Source of the DNA: Burkholderiales bacterium UBA1834
GTDB lineage: Bacteria; Pseudomonadota; Gammaproteobacteria; Burkholderiales; Burkholderiaceae_C
DNA length: 7,103 nucleotides
Assembly (NCBI GenBank): GCA_002339015.1
Contig: DDJC01000002.1
Coordinates: 1-7,103, forward strand
Direction of reading: 5' to 3'
Shown: piece after piece, positions 6,073 to 7,103 of the stretch
Layout of the letters: each line of letters begins with the position of its first letter
Numbering within the stretch: position 1 is the first letter of the stretch
Position numbers and translations under genes: made by a program
The notes under the pieces: model-generated
Seen by the model: only the letters and a program-made list of their open reading frames with translations
Told to the model about the DNA's origin: nothing
Databases searched by the model: none

Positions 6073-6581
6073 TGGGCCTCGGTGCCGGCGTTGTCTGCGC
6101 TGCCTTGACGGCCTTCGCGACCGGTGCGACCCCAGCGGTCGCCACGGCCAGGGCGCCCCCAGCCACGGTGCTTGAGGCGCAGCATGAAGCGCAGCACCTG
6201 CTGCTGCTCGCCGTCCAGCGCGTCGAAGAAATCGGCCAGGGCGTCGATCAGGGCGGGGGCCGCCATCTGCACGGCGGCAATGCGCTCGCTGAGCAGCAGC
6301 CGGGCGGCCTCGCGGTCCAGCGTGCCATCGGCCAGCAGATCGCGCAGTTCGGGCACGAGCACGTCGCGGCGCAGGGCCTGGCGCTGTTGCTGCGCGGCGG
6401 CCAGCAGGCGGGACAGGCGGGCTTCCTGCTCGGCGTTCAGGTCCAGGCGCTGGCTGATGCGGTCGGCCAGCAGGTCGATCAGGTCGGCAGCATCGCCGTC
6501 GAAACGGCTGTGGCCATGATGACGATGGTGGTCATGGTGGGCACGGCGGCCGGCCCGGACAAGTGCGTGAAAGAGGCTCAT
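6069..6581 (-). CDS. Spy/CpxP-family (LTXXQ-like) protein, His-rich, without signal peptide
   Basis: 170-residue, mostly helical protein. Two LTXXQ-like motifs mark the Spy/CpxP family: LDLNAEQEARL (46-56) and ALDGEQQQVL (121-130), separated by charged helices and ending in a Gly/Arg-rich tail (139-160). Spy and CpxP are periplasmic chaperones or metal-responsive sensors in the families known to me. Here the N-terminus is MSLFHALVRAGRRAHHDHH with a cluster HHDHHRHHGH (15-24) and no hydrophobic signal sequence. The start is secure: AAGGAG lies 5 bases upstream, and the frame meets a stop at 6608-6606 with no other start codon in between. The protein is therefore probably cytoplasmic, unless exported in some other way. 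It is the first gene of the operon with the ferredoxin, regulator and kinase, and its stop overlaps the ferredoxin start. Metal binding by the His cluster is inferred. Confidence 0.85.
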   Translation of the reverse strand: MSLFHALVRAGRRAHHDHHRHHGHSRFDGDAADLIDLLADRISQRLDLNAEQEARLSRLLAAAQQQRQALRRDVLVPELRDLLADGTLDREAARLLLSERIAAVQMAAPALIDALADFFDALDGEQQQVLRFMLRLKHRGWGRPGRGDRWGRTGREGRQGSADNAGTEAQ

Positions 6582-6586
6582 GAAAG

Positions 6587-6592
6587 CTCCTT
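6587..6592 (-). promoter_or_regulatory. Strong ribosome binding site of the Spy/CpxP-like gene
   Basis: AAGGAG on the minus strand, 5 bases before the ATG at 6581. It fixes the start of the operon's first gene and thereby the absence of a signal peptide. Confidence 0.75.
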
Positions 6593-6624
6593 GGTTGGAA
6601 TGCCTTCATGATCTCGAATGGGGT

Positions 6625-6644
6625 GCGCGGATGGGTCTCCGCGC
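6625..6644. promoter_or_regulatory. Perfect 7-bp inverted repeat upstream of the four-gene operon
   Basis: GCGCGGA (6625-6631), a 6-base spacer, then TCCGCGC (6638-6644). It lies between the chemotaxis gene stop and the Spy/CpxP-like start. It could end the chemotaxis transcript, but no T-run follows on the minus strand, so it is not a typical intrinsic terminator. It could equally be a protein-binding site. Confidence 0.35.
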
Positions 6645-6671
6645 GGTATCGCTGGGTATCGTTTTGTGTCG
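6645..6671 (-). promoter_or_regulatory. Three direct repeats at 10-bp steps, candidate response-regulator box
   Basis: Read on the minus strand: CGACACA (6671-6665), AAA, CGATACC (6661-6655), CAG, CGATACC (6651-6645). The last two are identical and the first matches at five of seven positions. Direct repeats about one helical turn apart are typical of sites for OmpR/PhoB-family regulators, and this operon encodes one. The box ends 63 bp upstream of the first start codon. Autoregulation is inferred. Confidence 0.4.
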
Positions 6672-6678
6672 TAACCGC

Positions 6679-7103
6679 TCAGGCGAGCTTGAAGCGCCCC
6701 ACGGCGGAGGACAGCGCGGCCGCCTGTTCGCGCAGGCTCTCGGCAGCGGCCGAGCCTTCTTCAACGAGCGCGGCATTCTGTTGCGTCATCGAATCGAGCT
6801 GCAGCACGGCCGTGTTGACTTCGCCAATGCCCTGGCTCTGATGCTGCGTGCCACCGCTGATGCCGTCAATCAGTTGGGCCACGCGGCTGACGGATTCAAG
6901 CAATTCACGCATGGTGTCGCCCGCGCCGCGCACCTGCTCGCGACCGCCTTGCATCGACGCGTGGATGAGGCCGCGCACCTCCTTGGCAGCCTGCGCGCTG
7001 CGCTGCGCCAGCGAGCGCACTTCACTGGCAACCACGGCGAAGCCTCGACCCTGCTCGCCCGCGCGGGCGGCTTCCACAGCGGCGTTCAGCGCCAGGATGT
7101 TGG
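6679..7103 (-). CDS. Methyl-accepting chemotaxis protein, C-terminal part (runs off right edge)
   Basis: Only the last 141 residues are visible; the ligand-binding, membrane and HAMP parts lie beyond 7103. The frame is open to the window edge, and NILALNAAVEAARAG shows that the upstream codons are coding, so no start falls within the window. It contains the highly conserved signalling hairpin tip (EAARAGEQGRGFAVVA, EVRSLAQR) that contacts CheA and CheW, then the descending coiled-coil helix (AQLIDGISGGTQHQSQGI, TQQNAALVEE). It ends in GRFKLA, without the NWETF-type tail that tethers CheR and CheB in some receptors. Its stop is 97 bp upstream of the Spy/CpxP-like gene on the same strand. A functional link to that operon is not evident. 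Confidence 0.93.
   Translation of the reverse strand, partial: NILALNAAVEAARAGEQGRGFAVVASEVRSLAQRSAQAAKEVRGLIHASMQGGREQVRGAGDTMRELLESVSRVAQLIDGISGGTQHQSQGIGEVNTAVLQLDSMTQQNAALVEEGSAAAESLREQAAALSSAVGRFKLA

Noticed and set aside
6072..6611. 179-codon plus-strand frame across the Spy/CpxP-like gene
   Set aside because: Gln/Val/Ala-rich shadow without a ribosome site; the minus-strand gene has AAGGAG and family motifs.
6679..7077. Chemotaxis gene read as starting with GTG at 7077
   Set aside because: The codons upstream to the window edge encode the conserved NILALNAA segment, so the GTG is an internal Val and the gene is 5'-partial.

Overview
This is a GC-rich window with long open frames on both strands. 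The family mix (a cyo-type quinol oxidase beside a divergent MFS transporter, a Spy/CpxP-like protein with a two-component pair, and a chemotaxis receptor) suggests a betaproteobacterium, probably Burkholderiales. That placement rests on gene style and context, not on a database search. No RNA gene, insertion sequence or CRISPR array was seen, and no gap between genes exceeds about 170 bases.

Left region (1-2067, minus strand): the start of a cytochrome bo3 ubiquinol oxidase operon. cyoA (subunit II, lipoprotein, complete) is followed by cyoB (subunit I, about the first half, running off the left edge). Residues for quinol, heme b, CuB and proton uptake can be read in the CyoB part. The CuA cysteines are absent from CyoA, which marks a quinol oxidase rather than a cytochrome c oxidase. 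Divergent from cyoA is a complete MFS transporter of the metabolite:H+ symporter type (2230-3573, plus). The spacer between them holds palindromic and repeated motifs that may be operators. The transporter ends at a good rho-independent terminator whose T-tract touches the stop codon of the converging kinase gene.

Right region (3648-6581, minus strand): a tightly packed four-gene operon. In transcription order it encodes a His-rich Spy/CpxP-like protein, a two-cluster ferredoxin, an OmpR-family response regulator and a CpxA/RstB-like histidine kinase. Adjacent genes overlap by 4 and 26 bp or lie 12 bp apart, so translation is probably coupled. The layout recalls Cpx-type envelope stress systems (CpxP with CpxR and CpxA), with two departures. 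The CpxP-like protein has a well-supported start and no signal peptide. The kinase has almost no periplasmic loop and instead carries a 128-residue, His-rich N-terminal region predicted to be cytoplasmic. A ferredoxin with a [3Fe-4S]-type first motif sits between sensor and regulator genes. I read this as a possible cytoplasm-facing metal or redox sensing variant of a Cpx-like system; that is inference.

Far right (6679-7103, minus): the C-terminal end of a methyl-accepting chemotaxis protein. The 97-bp gap between it and the operon holds three 7-bp direct repeats at exact 10-bp steps and a perfect 7-bp inverted repeat. These are good candidates for the response regulator's own operator.
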